A stretch of DNA of 64,000 nt from Cheiracanthium punctorium (taxonomy: Eukaryota; Arthropoda; Arachnida; Araneae; Cheiracanthiidae): assembly GCA_038373885.1 (NCBI GenBank), contig JAWZYV010013290.1, positions 62,001-126,000 of the forward strand, in the 5' to 3' direction. The position numbers and the translations under genes were made by a program. Under the pieces are notes generated by a model. That model saw nothing but the letters and a program-made list of their open reading frames with translations, searched no databases and was not told the DNA's origin. Below, piece after piece: positions 23,509 through 35,284 of this stretch. Position 1 is the first letter of the stretch. Each line of letters starts with the position of its first letter.

Positions 23509-23642
23509 CAGGGGCGTAGCCAGGGGGGATATCGGGATATATCCCCCCCCGAAATGTTTGGATTAGTGATGAAATTTTGTCTATTTATACACATATAAGT
23601 TCATATCCCCCCCCCCGAAAAATTTTCCTGGCTACGCGCCTG
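23509..23642. mobile_element. hAT-type MITE, 134 bp
   Basis: The termini are CAGGGGCGTAGCCAGG and CCTGGCTACGCGCCTG, flanked by the exact 8-bp duplication CATGTATT at 23501-23508 and 23643-23650. It has 'ccccccccgaa' at both sides of its short centre. Confidence 0.9.
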
Positions 23643-23905
23643 CATGTATTATAAGAGCTTCATTAAGCGCAAAATAATAGCCTAACTTAACTAGTAAAGG
23701 ATAAAACTATTAAAATAATCTCAGAAATAAGGATTTATATGTACTTAATATAGATATTAATTATACATATTTTCATGTACATGCTAATGTTTACCATAGG
23801 ACATATTCTCAGAGATACATATAGCTAAATATATAGGATACACTGATACACACACACATATATATGTATATATAAAAACACATAAATATATAAGCAGGTA
23901 TGTGT

Positions 23906-24217
23906 TAGAGATGAGTTCGGGCTCATTTTTTGAAGCCCGAGCCCGCCCGAGCCCGAAATTTCAGCTAAAGACAAATAAAATTAACTACTACATTAAGAGG
24001 ATACAATAAATTTTGGAGCTTCACACACCTCCTAGTCCCCCGTGCCGCTATTTTTTCAAATAAGTGCGTCTATTTATCCCATGAATCACTTTTTAAAATC
24101 TGTTTCAAGGAGTATGTTCAACAAAGAAGAAATTTTTCACGAGACCGAGCCCGCCCGAGCCCGAACGCAATCGTGAATTACAGAGCCCGAGCCCGAGTCG
24201 GGCCCGTCTCATCTCTA
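23906..24217. mobile_element. hAT-type MITE with CCCGAGCCCGA repeats
   Basis: The termini are TAGAGATGAG and CTCATCTCTA, flanked by the exact 8-bp duplication GTATGTGT at 23898-23905 and 24218-24225. Both ends carry repeated 'gcccgagcccga', suggestive of subterminal transposase-binding repeats. A partial relative lies at 1-345. Confidence 0.9.
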
Positions 24218-24659
24218 GTATGTGTTTCTCATCAGTGAAGAAAACTACTAGAAACACTAGGAAAATCAGATTTTTAGAACATTGGCCCCCCCAAAAAAAG
24301 ATATGCTGTATTTATTTTAGTTTAATGTAATAGAACATTCAGTGTAATTGAGCAGCATAATACATTAGACTTAACTAGCAAAGTAAACAGCAATTAAAAT
24401 AATCTTGCTTTATTATGCATCTTCAATATAAACCTAGTAATAAATAATAATCTGTATATAATATATATAAATTATCAATATCTTCATACACATGTGAATG
24501 TTTACTACAGCAGATACGTTTACACAGGCATACAAAGCTTAATAATGAATAATCTTACAAGTACAAATCTCTCAGAGATAGTTGTTTCGTGTTCAAAAAA
24601 AGTTTTTCAATTTTCATAAGTAGTTTTTTTTATGCGTGTTCATTAACTAACTTTGTAAA

Positions 24660-25088
24660 CATAGGCGCACCTACGGAGGGGGCTATGGGGGCTGAAGCCC
24701 CCCCTAAAGGTGGGAAATTAGAAGTGAAAAGTATTGAAAATTGAAAATTGTCACTCATGAGTTAAATGTTTTCTTTTTAAAAATTGTCTTCAAATTATTT
24801 CTAAAATAATTTTTACCAAAAAAAGATGTTAGTTTTTAAGTAAAAACTTACAGTTTGAACATGAAACAGGGTTAAACATGGTTACAACATCACTGAAAAG
24901 ATCATATAATTATTTGATTCTAAAATGAGTTACATTGCTCGTGGGGTTGTGTTCTACGGGCAAGTCGACTGGCACAGAATATTTTGACGTTATAAGAGAG
25001 TTATAACTATAATTGAGGTCGCTATAACCGAGTTCAGCAGTATTCGTAGCCCAGCCCCCCCTAAACTGAAATCCTGGGTGCGCCACTG
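24660..25088. mobile_element. hAT-type MITE, GGCGCACC family
   Basis: The termini are CATAGGCGCACC and GGTGCGCCACTG, flanked by the exact 8-bp duplication TTTGTAAA at 24652-24659 and 25089-25096. It is the same length class as 2784-3210 and very similar throughout. Confidence 0.9.
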
Positions 25089-25604
25089 TTTGTAAAAGTA
25101 AACACATTAACTGAATTCTTATATTTAGCAGTTTTGATGTCAAATAGATCGTTCAAGTTTTACATTTTTTTTTTTTACAAAACGAAATTGTACATAGAAA
25201 TCCAAAACGAAATTCACAAAATGAAATTGGAGTTGATGTGTTACTTCCAAAAATCAAGTTTATTTCTGTGAACTACTTTAAAATTAAACATAAAACACTG
25301 TTAATATGAAACTAGCGTTTAACTGGTGTAATGCTCTACACAATCCTTAAAATTTTTTTGTTGCATTAAATTCGATACTGTACAGGCATACGCTAACAAA
25401 TATTAAAATATCATTGTAAAACATTACAGGAATGATGTAATTAAACTCAGAAATTAAGCCATGTGTACAGTTTGAAAACTGTATTCTACGCTATCTACAC
25501 ATGTTATATATACGAAAATATGTCAAGTTAAATAATATCAATCAGCATTTTATATACGAATTAATCAATCAGAAATAAATATAATAAGATTAAAATAAAA
25601 CATA

Positions 25605-25726
25605 CCTTAGAGTGTTGTGTTGGCGTATAATCCTTCCTTGGGATGGCTCTCAGCCACTTTTGTTTTAAGTTTTCGTCTCGTGGAAATCCAAATAACTCTA
25701 CTTTTGAGGTTCCCGGCCCTAGTAGC
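25605..25726 (-). pseudogene. THAP domain first exon, downstream part, copy B
   Basis: The minus strand encodes KVELFGFPRDENLKQKW followed by LRAIPRKDYTPTQHSK, the central part of a THAP domain. It ends at a donor AAG|GTATGT (25604). Splicing to 21427 gives HSKVCELHF with correct phase, the normal THAP junction. The missing start of the domain is found 1.3 kb away at 27013-27054. Confidence 0.8.
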
Positions 25727-27012
25727 AATGACTGCTTGTTTTCTGCTCGGTCGTTCATCGACTCATCGTTAACTCATCGACTCGTCGAATTCAGTCATCG
25801 GCAAGTGCACTTTTGTTTATCTGCAATAGATGAATTTTTATTCATGGATAGAAGTGATCTAGACGAGTAGTTTCGCCGATGGGAAACCGAAAAACAATAT
25901 CTTATCCGAAACTCCAGCTCTATAGTCATCGGGCCTTGCAGGTGTCCCCAGTGGTTTACACTTTACCCAAATTCCTATAAATATTTGCGTAATTTAGATG
26001 TGCCTTTGCATAATCTAAGGAAAATTTTGAACAATTCTTGAATTAATCGCATAATTTACTTCAAATTTCTTCTATTGGGGTTGGGAGGGGGCAGGGGAGT
26101 GGTATCCCCCCCCTTGCCCCCTCCCACAAAATTTAAATTTGAAAAGAAATATTTATAAAAAAATGTAAGTGTTTATTATATAAAAATCGTTTGTAATATT
26201 TAAATAATTTTTAAAAAATGTGTTTAAAAAAAGAAAAGAAAAATCTATTTGAGCGTCAGCTGCATTATAAGAAAAACGGAAACTTCATTACAATGAGCAA
26301 CTCTTTTGAAACCTCTTTAATGCGAACAGCAAGAAGAGAAATCAGTTAATTTTTAAAAGTTATCCAAGAAATATGAAAGTTAAAATCACACTAAAATTTC
26401 TATGCAATTGGCAATATTGTTTTTAATTATTAATTATGAATGTTGGTGCTACTTACATAAATTGGTAAAAAGTGAAATTAATTTCTTCCTAATCGAATAA
26501 GTTGACTATTATTATAATAGCTGAACAACACTTTGTCAACATTTCACCCAAAGTCCCAATCTGAGACTAAAGTAACCGGTACTTCAGACTTTGCCTTACA
26601 CATGACAAGATTCGATGGTCTAGAGGTAGCGCGCTTAGCTCGAAATCAGTACGCACAGGGTTCGGGCCCGGGGGAGGAAGGATTTTTTTTTTTTTTCAGA
26701 AAAACGGAAATTTAGCATACAAAAAACGAAAACATAATAAACAGAACGGACATTTTTTGAAAATTTTGCTGCCAGTCGTTTATTTTTTATTAACAAATAT
26801 ATTTTAAACAGTTTATCGGTTTCTTTTCGTTATTTCATCGGAGTCATCGGGAAACGATGATCGGCTTTATGGCCCCCGAGCGGACATTTTGTACCAGTTG
26901 CCGATGAAATTCCCCCTTTTTCGGATGAAAAGCCGTGATCGGCCATTGCTCCTTCTCCTCGGATTTAACTCACCCGCCTCTCATCGACCGATGGGTTATT
27001 GCTACTAGGGGG
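25727..27012. mobile_element. Insertion splitting the THAP first exon
   Basis: The 1.3-kb insert has the ends 'cctagtagcaatgac' and, inverted, 'cctagtagcaataac', a 12-base exact terminal inverted repeat. Subterminal 'catcga' and 'atcggc' repeats lie at both sides. No exact target duplication is visible, so the superfamily is open. It contains a tRNA-like sequence at 26609-26681. It must have entered after the THAP exon existed. Confidence 0.6.
26609..26697 (+). pseudogene. tRNA-like sequence with poly-T terminator
   Basis: An A box 'tggtctagagg' and a B box 'ggttcgggccc' are correctly spaced, and a T run at 26682-26696 could end RNA polymerase III transcription. The stems do not form a convincing tRNA, so this is probably a SINE head or tRNA pseudogene inside the insertion. 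Confidence 0.5.
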
Positions 27013-27054
27013 GTAATTACCACGGTACATAGGTACACAGCAAACATACAACAT
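27013..27054 (-). pseudogene. THAP domain start, copy B
   Basis: The minus strand reads from an ATG at 27054 as MLYVCCVPMYRGNY, the start of a THAP zinc finger. The usual pattern is Cys-x4-Cys (CCVPxC); here the second cysteine is Tyr (codon TAC where TGC is expected), so a zinc ligand is lost. The insertion at 25727-27012 follows immediately. This short match is convincing because the remainder of the domain resumes on the other side of the insertion. Confidence 0.65.
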
Positions 27055-27129
27055 ATTATATCTTGCGAAATGCACTAATTATAAGGAAATTTACTCAGAA
27101 AAATGAAGAAACACGAGGCGGTAAATGCG

Positions 27130-27350
27130 TCGAAAAATGCTAGCACGTGATGATACTCGCCGGGGTCAGTTGAAGAAACGCGGGAATGCTGTCTCACCAG
27201 TCGTTGCCTGAACGCCGATCGAGAGTAGATGTTCTTACACAGTCTGTGTGACGTCACATCGTGTAAAGGGACCCGGGTCGTGGCCTTCCTCGAGGGGCCG
27301 TTGACCGGGGCCGCCGCGAAAGACGGTTTCTCTTCCATGGGCCCGGAACG
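27130..27350 (-). repeat. GC-rich dispersed repeat with TGACGTCA
   Basis: This is the reverse-orientation relative of 13870-14095 ('ccctcgaggaaggcc', 'tgtgacgtcacac'). Its 'gaagagaaaccgtctttcgc' block also matches 33065-33095. The full palindrome TGACGTCA is at 27249-27256. It sits just upstream of the copy B THAP start, but the related copies are not next to THAP exons, so a promoter role is not implied. Confidence 0.55.
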
Positions 27351-27454
27351 CTGGTTTTGTGACGTGACCGTAAGCGATCGCTCTGGCCATCGCTGTCCTT
27401 TTAAATAATCGCTTGCTTAAGTCCCATTTCATTTTAATTGTGTAATCAGACAAG

Positions 27455-28428
27455 AAATTAAATAAATGTTAAGGCAGTAGTTTTTTTTTCTTTCTTTTCT
27501 GCAATCACTGTGAGGGTGATTGAAAAAAAAAAATTGTCATCATTCATGGGAGAAATATTTTTAGCAAAAAAGAAAATAGGGATACATCACTTTAAATGAA
27601 AAATAATTTAATGAGTTATTTTCGCATAGTAATAATAACAACAACAATAAATATTAGACAACTTGATTCATTTAAATTGGTGTGCTATAAAATTATATTC
27701 TAATTATATATGCTTAAAATATACATATATATATATTTTAAAATATTTGGATAATAAATGAAAATAATTATCATAATACTGTTTACGTTTACTTAGGATT
27801 CAATACTTGAATTCTTCAAACTATATGGTAAAGCATAAACTTCAATTTTGCAGTTTTTATATCTAACAGATATATTTTAATTCATATTTTTAACAATCTT
27901 AATTTTAAATATTTGTAAAATTTTGGTTCTCAATGTGCTAAAGCATTTCGAGAAAATTTCTATATTACGACAAAATACTATCACAACATTGAATTTCAGA
28001 ATAGTGAGCATGATTTAGCTCTGAAACTAATTATGTTACTACAATAAATGTTTTCCTCTTGATTGCTCCAGTTGAAAGCATTAAACTTAAGTAAAAAGTA
28101 CAGATATTAAACTAACTTTTTAAACAGAATATTTACAGAACTCGCTCAAATTTTAAAACTTCCTATGCAGCAATTTAGGAACGAATTTGCATGATAAGCT
28201 CTTTATTCTTGAGCATAATAATATCAAATATATTTAAAAAGGGCATAAACATTTAAGACCTTAAAATATTAAATTAATTATTAGAAAGAAAAATGCACTT
28301 ACTATGTTTCACACATTGTTGATAAAAATAATCCGGATGACTTAGAATCATAAAAATTTTAGAAACTCTATAAAAAAAAAAATTATGTACATAATACTGA
28401 TATATATAAAAACATCAAATTATAAATT
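27455..28428. other. AT-rich spacer, no gene seen
   Basis: Sequence between the two transposase copies. A + strand frame at 28385-28597 is the antisense of the copy A C-terminus and flank. Confidence 0.5.
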
Positions 28429-29240
28429 TCATTCACACAAACTGCTGGCATTTGACGAAAGAATTGCTAGCTTTCGTTTTCTTGTTTTATTATGTGATGC
28501 TGTATCGTTTTTAAGTTTGAATAATTGTTCAAAAAATGATCAAAAAATATGGAATACATTTCACTCCCAAACCAATTTTTGGCCTTTTACAAATTGAGCA
28601 GCAACCGTTCATCACATCAAATTCATCCAGTTTCTTAGTGATTACAATTTTCAAAATGTTCTTAATGTTTTTTTGATGCAGTAAATTTTCATTGCTTTCT
28701 TGTAAGAGTGCTTTAAAAATTTTAAAGCAAACAACAAATATTTTTCCATATCTGAATGAGGATATGTTAAATTTCCTCTGTCAACAAACATAAAATATTT
28801 TTCTATATCTTCATTTTCTTCAAACAGCATTATCTTTGTGTGTGGATATAGAACTGCAACACGATATACACTGCAGTTGTTGTTTGACTTTAAGTACTCC
28901 ACAAATAAGTATGAATAATGGTATATTATTCTCTTCGTCTTCAGAGAAAGAGAAAAAATCTATACCTTTAAAATTAATATCCATATCCAAATCAGCTTCC
29001 TCAGTCTCTTCATGAAAGTCATAAAGAAAATTTGTTATAGAAAAATTTCCAAACTGAGAAGAATGTAATTCGATTAAGCTTTTAACACGTAGTTTTTTTT
29101 TTTCTGATCTTAGTACCTGTTGTACTGTGACATTATAATTTGCACCATTAAGCTGTCGGTACTGTCCAAATCGCACTTCCAATGGATCAGTTTGGTATTT
29201 CCCAGTTAAAACATACTTACTTTTCAATTCATTGAGTTGA
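28429..29240 (-). pseudogene. P-element/THAP9-like transposase C-terminus, copy A
   Basis: The minus strand encodes KSKYVLTGKYQTDPLEVRFG then QYRQLNGANYNVTVQQVLR, the conserved C-terminal catalytic block of P-element transposases; the Glu in DPLE is the usual third acidic residue. A cysteine block (ICGVLKVKQQLQCISC) follows. After a frameshift near 28840 comes YFMFVDRGNLTYPHSDME, and after further damage a basic tail (TRKRKLAILSS) ending at a stop at 28429. At least two frame breaks make it non-functional. Confidence 0.8.
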
Positions 29241-29248
29241 TGTATTTA

Positions 29249-30654
29249 TTAGGTTGTAACGAAAGTTTCCCGCCACCGCCTGCATCGTCAGCACACAGTT
29301 CGCGTTGGCGTATTTGCTCATATTTGGTCAAACGATTTTTGGCATTTGAAAGAAAGAGACTTACTTTATAACACTGTGTTGTGAAAGCTGTAAAAAAATA
29401 TAGTGTTGCGGAATTACTCTGCTACTCCTGGGGTTCGTTGTTCTAAAGTCCAGTTGGTGTATAAAGTCAAAAAAGTCTCTTGTCAGGATGGAACACAAAC
29501 TTTATTGCTTCTAGAACTTCGTAGAACAATCAGCTGTACACAATTCACAAGCACAATCTAGCAGTAATGTGCTTTTAACAGTTCGATTAGATCAGAAGCT
29601 CTCACAAATGCTGTATTTCTCACACAAAATAGAACACTTTCACTGGCAAGAATTCAGCGAAAATATACGAGAAATAACACTAACAGTCTCTCAAGACTCA
29701 GCGATGAAGAATTTACACACAGCACTTAAATTCAAAGCTTCACAAACAGCGCGAAACACAGCTTCCTTCACAAAGCAAGCGTATTCACTCTCTCAAAGCT
29801 TGATCAACACTGAACTGTCGGGGCAACGCGCTGGTTTATATAGAGGAGGCACAAACTGCGGGAAGCTTCTAGAGGAGTATATTTCTTGAAGATTCTACAT
29901 AAAGCGAGAATATTGATTACGTCATAGAAGAGAAATGTTAGGTTATAATGCGTATTTAATGCAGGAAAAACAACTTCCAGGCCCCATTGGAAAAATCGCG
30001 CCAAATGACCAAAATGTCGCCAAGCTTGCCGACTTTTGGCGAAATATCGCCAAATTTGGCGCCAAAAATAAGTCCTCAAAAGTGAAGAGATCTAAGCTCT
30101 AGGACCAATATTTCTCGAGTTTTCTAGAACATCCATTGAAAAACAATGGCAAACTGAAACCTCCATATCTCCGGTTCTAATTGGCCGATTTTGATGCAAC
30201 AAAAAGCAAAATTTATCTATTTGAAGCGTAGAATACGAATTTTAAACCATTTTAAGCCCCACAGCAGCGCGTTGCCCCGAAAATTTCGTAACAATAGTTA
30301 TCATTAACTACAAAGTGTCTCAAATGGAACTATCATTCTTGCGTATTTGAACCATCATTTACTTCCAGTTCTGTTGCAAAAAGTCAGCTACAGAATGTCA
30401 ACGAATAATGTGTACAGTTTTAAGTACTATTGCTGTATCATGTGACACTGTGCAGGTTTTTACCGAAAGTTCAAAAGCAAGCAAGGGCTATGACATTCAG
30501 AAGCAGAGAGCTCTGGCTGGTCTAGTGATGTTGATGAGGCCAGCCTGTGAGAACTTGTGGAAGCAGATCAGTAATTAACCACTCAACAGTTATCTAAGGC
30601 GTTAGAAGTTAGTTTTTCAGGCAGATTTGGCGGAAAACTTTCGTTACAACCTGA
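29249..30654. mobile_element. mariner-like element interrupting copy A
   Basis: The ends TTAGGTTGTAACGAAAGTTT and the inverse TCAGGTTGTAACGAAAGTTT are flanked by TA (29247-29248 and 30655-30656), the mariner signature. Without the nested solo LTR it would be only about 510 bp, so it is an internally deleted, non-autonomous copy. It separates the two halves of the copy A transposase. Confidence 0.85.
29404..30293 (+). mobile_element. Solo LTR of a retrotransposon
   Basis: It begins TGTTGCGGAATTACT and ends AAATTTCGTAACA, so it has TG..CA ends with short inverted termini. It is flanked by the exact 4-bp duplication ATAG at 29400-29403 and 30294-30297. The 890-bp length and 4-bp duplication suit a Ty3/Gypsy-type LTR. 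A TATATA element lies at 29837. No internal retroviral region is present, so it arose by LTR-LTR recombination. It lies inside the mariner-like element and is the youngest of the three nested insertions. Confidence 0.85.
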
Positions 30655-30656
30655 TA

Positions 30657-32023
30657 ATATTATCTCTTTTATAACTCTAGTTGTGTGCATAAAAGCAAAA
30701 AATGTTTCATCAGATAATTTTCCACTTTTCCGGTGTTTGCTATTAACCTTTAATTCCAGCCATTTAACACAGTTATCCAAGAATGATAATCGGCTATCAC
30801 TTGTTGAGGAAAATGGTATTATGGCATCGTTATCCAGCTGCTCTCTGCCTTTATCTAAATTTTTTATACTCATAATTTTCCACCATTTATTTATTATTTC
30901 CAAAAACTGTATGGTTCCATGAAAACGTGTTTCATTCTGCATCTTTAATGCACTCACATTTGTGTCATGAAAAATTCGTAAACACAGAGCAACATTTTGA
31001 CGCTCTAAATTACTCGGATATAAGGCTTTAGACGTTAACTTCGGAGCGTATTTCACAATGGAGTTTTCTTCTTTTGAGTGGAGCTCCCTCAAATCACTTA
31101 GTTGAGCGTGTAGTATTTCTTTTCAAAAGCTTGATTTTCAAGTTTGATTTTCAAAGCTTAGTTTGATTTTCAAAAGACACATATGTAAGAGTTGTGTTCT
31201 CTGTTTGCTGGTTTATCCAATTATTGCGTATACATTTTAAAATGTGTACACTGTCAAAAAGTAAAAACATTTTCTTTGTAGGATAAATTGGGTTAACAAT
31301 ATAGCTTTCAAGGTTTTTCACCACATAACGAGCTCAACATATTTCGATTAACTCTGATATTATCTGTGATTATTGATGCTATTATGAAACCACTATTTTG
31401 GATAATATCAATAACAGTTCTCGTAATTGAGTGAAGCTCATTTGCAGTTATGTTGCAAACTGGAACGAAAGCAACAACATCTTTGTTTTTGGAGTACAAT
31501 GAAGTAATCATAAAAGTTTGTACTCCAGTGGCTTGAATTAAATTTTTATTCATGCTCATGCCACTGAGCGAATTCGACCCAAAGTCTATTGATGGTCTGA
31601 CTATGATTTCATCAATTAATAAATTTACATTTAATTCATGATTTTTCACTTTTTGTTCTCAAATATTTATCGTATTCTTTTGATTTACTGAAAGAGTTCA
31701 GTGAAAAATTAGAAGAAAGTTTTCTAAAATATAAAATACCTTTCACTAGGTAAACACAAAATGTTACCTTCACGCAGCTCTTTATAATATCCTGACGATT
31801 TTACATAAAGAATGAATGCCCATGAGAGCATAAAAGAGCTGTATCTTCGAGCACACAAATTAAGAGAAGATAACACAATTTGTTCATGAAAGAACTTTAA
31901 ATTTTGGATGTTGTTTTCGGATTCGTTGATATTAATATAATTTTCAAGCAATTCCATTATTTGATCCAACTCCATTGGTATGCTACTTGAATTTTCTCCT
32001 AAATTTGTCAAATAGGTAATCAA
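30657..32023 (-). pseudogene. P-element/THAP9-like transposase core, copy A
   Basis: Three minus-strand frames make up the core. From 32023, a segment ends SSGYYKELREGNILCLPS (the SGxxxLPxxR region). From 31649, VNLLIDEIIVRPSIDF and ASIITDNIRVNRNML carry the two Asp positions, and FLLFDSVHILKCIRNNW follows in a shifted frame near 31250. From 31092, KLTSKALYPSNLERQNVAL and the WWKIMSI region follow. Frameshifts lie near 31310 and between 31650 and 31730. No THAP domain was found upstream of 32023. It overlaps copy B in content, so these are two separate copies. Confidence 0.82.
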
Positions 32024-32039
32024 ATTATGAATTTGCGAT

Positions 32040-33039
32040 TAATGCAATGCGCTTAGAAAGTCGCGGACTTGGAATGTAGAAATTCGACAAGAAACGGGTT
32101 CCAAGCAGGAGAATTTCTCCCTAACCGGGAGAGATTGCTGTAGATCCAGACATGGCAACAACAACACCGGCCACGGAAGCTTCCGCTGACGTCACGACCT
32201 CCGTCCTAGCAGTCTCAGGCGAATCGGCTTTTAGAATCTTTAAAACGTTTATATTTTCAATGGTTTTAAAGATGCTATCTAATTCTTAAACTAGATGACA
32301 TGTCAAGTTACTGAAATAACATTAAATGATATAATTCTGAATTGAAATTGCAAAATGTTTATGAACAAGCTATAATGCTTTTAATTAATTTATCTATAAT
32401 ATATACTAGTGTACATTTTCTGAAAAGTTTAGGTATTATGTCTTCTACACCTTCCATTAATTATTTAATTAAAAAAACACATGAATTTATGCTTAAAAAA
32501 GATAAATAAAGACACACTAAGAAGGAAAATAAAGAAAAGTATTTTATTTAAATTTACAAAAATACATTTAAAGATAATGAAAGCGATCTTATTCATGATT
32601 ATAAATGTTATAATCCAGTTATACTCTTAACCAGTTACAGTAAAACCTAAATTAATAGAATAAATATAAATTATTTTCTTTCTAATTATCTTAAAGAAAA
32701 TGTAATAATAAACATAATAAAAGCACTTTATTAGTATTTTTAAGGCTTTATAAAGAATTAAATATTATTTACATTTAGAGCAATATATTTTTTCACAATT
32801 TGCGCACAGCATGTATATCCTTAAAGTACATCTATAACAATATAAATGAAAAATATTAAAATAAATCCAACCTTTATTTTACCGAAGAACACATATTAAA
32901 CATTGATCAATTCTAGCACAGTTAAAAACTCTTGACATATAAACTATTTTTATCGTAGCTAAACCAAAATTAAATGTATATGTACATGTAAATATATCTT
33001 TAAACGCCATGATCCAGATCGCTTAGCATGACGTCATCG
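32040..33039. other. AT-rich spacer, no gene seen
   Basis: The only notable feature is a short GC-richer piece (32060-32230) with a TGACGTCA palindrome at 32187-32194. The rest is AT-rich. Confidence 0.4.
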
Positions 33040-33255
33040 GAGTAGTAAACGGTAAGGTTCCGGGCCCATAGAAGAGAAACCGTCTTTCGCGGCGGCCCCG
33101 GTACAGCCCTCCGCGCTGATTAAGGAATTGGCAGCACCGTTGCCATGGTAACGAGCACGTAAGCAGTTTCTCCGGCTTAGGATAGCATAGGGTGTTTTAG
33201 CTGAGACACAGCTGAAGAAAGGGTTTCTGTCTTTTGCAGCACTCGTGAATTCGAC
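33040..33255 (+). repeat. GC-rich dispersed repeat, third copy
   Basis: 'gaagagaaaccgtctttcgc' and 'ggcggccccgg' match the reverse strand of 27280-27340. A TGACGTCA palindrome lies just outside at 33029-33036. The minus-strand frame at 33034-33300 is a by-product. Confidence 0.5.
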
Positions 33256-33318
33256 GAACTGATTGGCTCGGACCATCAGTGAGGGAGAGAATAAAGACAC
33301 AGAATATATGTTCTAGCC

Positions 33319-33555
33319 TAGCGTTTCTCAACCTGAGGGGGGCGAGCCCCCCGCAGAACTTTTGCAGGGGGGGCGAGAAAAACTATAGAGCAGGATGCAT
33401 TTTTTTTTTTTTAAATCATCTTATTTATTCGCATTTTTACTCAAAGAATATCCATTTTCGCTTAAAATGTTCATTATTAAAGATTAAAAATCTCAATGTA
33501 TGCTGAAAAATGTGAGGAGGGGGGGGGCACGACGTTAAAAGGTTGAGAACCGCTG
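33319..33555. mobile_element. hAT-type (Charlie-like ends) MITE
   Basis: The termini TAGCGTTTCTCAACCT and AGGTTGAGAACCGCTG resemble the CAGTGGTTCTCAACCT ends of Charlie-group hAT elements. They are flanked by the exact 8-bp duplication TTCTAGCC at 33311-33318 and 33556-33563. G runs lie inside both ends on the same strand. Confidence 0.88.
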
Positions 33556-34695
33556 TTCTAGCCCATTCTAACGGAAACAATAGTTGTTTTTTGTTGTCTG
33601 GGAAGGTTGAAAGTTTTTAGTCTTATTTGTTACTGTGTCCATGTGTTATTGGAATCTATGATTTAACCGTTTTGAAACAAGGAGCCCCGTTATTTATTAT
33701 CCAGTTTGCGTCTTGCTTGAAACTCCGTTTAACACATGGAAAGAAGATAATAAACGACAACCACTAAAAGAAAATAGACCGACACCAAAATTGTCCATTC
33801 ATAAGAAAAAAGCAGGTTCGTCTCAGCATGGTCGTAGCTTCCATTTCTCATGATATGCACTATTCTCGTGGCTATGGGGCAGTTTTTATTTAAAAAAATA
33901 TGTTTTGTTGGCCGTGTTTAATCGTTGAGATAAAAAAGACCGTTTGGAATGGTACTGGATAGGATGGATTAACCACCATCACACGAGCACGCAAAACACA
34001 TGAAAGCTCAATCGAGCATTTAAAAAATTCTTTAAAATTTAAGGAGTTGATAAGAAGTGGGAGCTAAATTGCTGACGCATTAAAGGAAAACTCTCGACTT
34101 TATATTGCTGAATTTATCAAGAAAGTAAGCCTGAATAGACGCTTCATGCAATGACCCATCAAAGCAGTATTGTTTTTAAGTAAGCAAGAACTGGCATTAA
34201 GAGGACATGGCGAGCGATAAAATTCTGTAAACATGGGGGATTTTAAAGAGCTTTTAAAATTAATGATATCTGAATAAAAACAACGCCCTTTTATGAGGAC
34301 ATCACTGACTGATTCTCAAGTTTAAAAGAAAAGAGGATTGATTTGACCTATCAAAAATAAGTAAGTTTTCTTTTTTTTTTTTTTTCTTTCTTTTTTTTTT
34401 CTTCTTTCTTTTTTTCTCAAGTTATCATTACAAAAGAAAATTCTCAGGAAACTTCGAATCAGACACGGATTAATGCAATTTGGAGGATAGGAGCGGTTGG
34501 TTGAAATTTATGTCCATTTTATAGAAGTAAAATAGGATCTCTTACATTTTTTATGTAATTTCTTTTTTTTTTTCCTGTATGAGAGCTTAATCTGCCAGCT
34601 TTCGAATTCAGTAACAAAGATTTTCCATTCCTAGGGGGGGGGGGGGTCATATGTTTCCGGCTGCACTAACAGTTTTGACCACGGGCCGCCACTGG

Positions 34696-34830
34696 CTGAC
34701 CTTGATCAGCGCTTGGGAGGGTGACAACCTCTCTCGCCTGCACTGTTGTCGGACCGTGTGCGCTAAAGGGAGCTGGTGCATGTAAACTCTGTCGTGGCTC
34801 CAACCAATAGGATAGCGAGCATTATGACAA
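34696..34830 (+). repeat. SINE body fragment
   Basis: 'gggagctggtgcatgtaaac' and 'tctgtcgtggctccaac' match the body at 12200-12260. The left edge abuts 'gggccgccactg', the inverse of a CAGTGGCGGC hAT-type terminus whose partner I did not find. Confidence 0.5.
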
Positions 34831-35284
34831 CCTTAATTTGAGGCACTTGTCCCATTACGGGACTTGTGGCAAGATTTTACGCCCACAATTCTTGCGCATT
34901 CAGCTCTATCGTTATATTAAAAAAAATGGTGCACAATTTCTCTGCATACGGATGCAATTTATGACTAGTGGAAGCTTCTGGAATAACATTCCGCAGGAGA
35001 GAAGTTGTTTTCATATTTTTAAACCTTACTTTTTATAAATGAAGAATGTTTCAATGTAGCCACATCCACTAAGCCTTGGCTATTTTATTTTACACCAAGA
35101 GGGTTAGTAATGCGAATGTTGGAAGTAAATTTCGCTTGTAACTTACATGTACCACTTGTCAAATGTGGTGATAAAGCAGAAGTCTAGCCTGTCCGTATTC
35201 CTGTGTCACAAGCCACTACGTTAATCCTTGCCTCCCGTTTCCAACGGGTTCTGATTGGTGATGCGCTCTCTAGTATACTTATAC

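Noticed and set aside
26609..26681. Functional tRNA gene followed by a terminator
   Set aside because: A and B boxes are present but the cloverleaf stems do not pair convincingly, and it lies inside an insertion.
27130..27350. GC-rich block as promoter of the copy B transposase
   Set aside because: Related blocks at 13.9 and 33.0 kb are not next to THAP exons and one is oriented the other way, so it is better read as a dispersed repeat.
33034..33300. Minus-strand frame of 88 codons
   Set aside because: It lies over a GC-rich dispersed repeat, and its similarity to the frame at 27075-27338 comes from the shared repeat.
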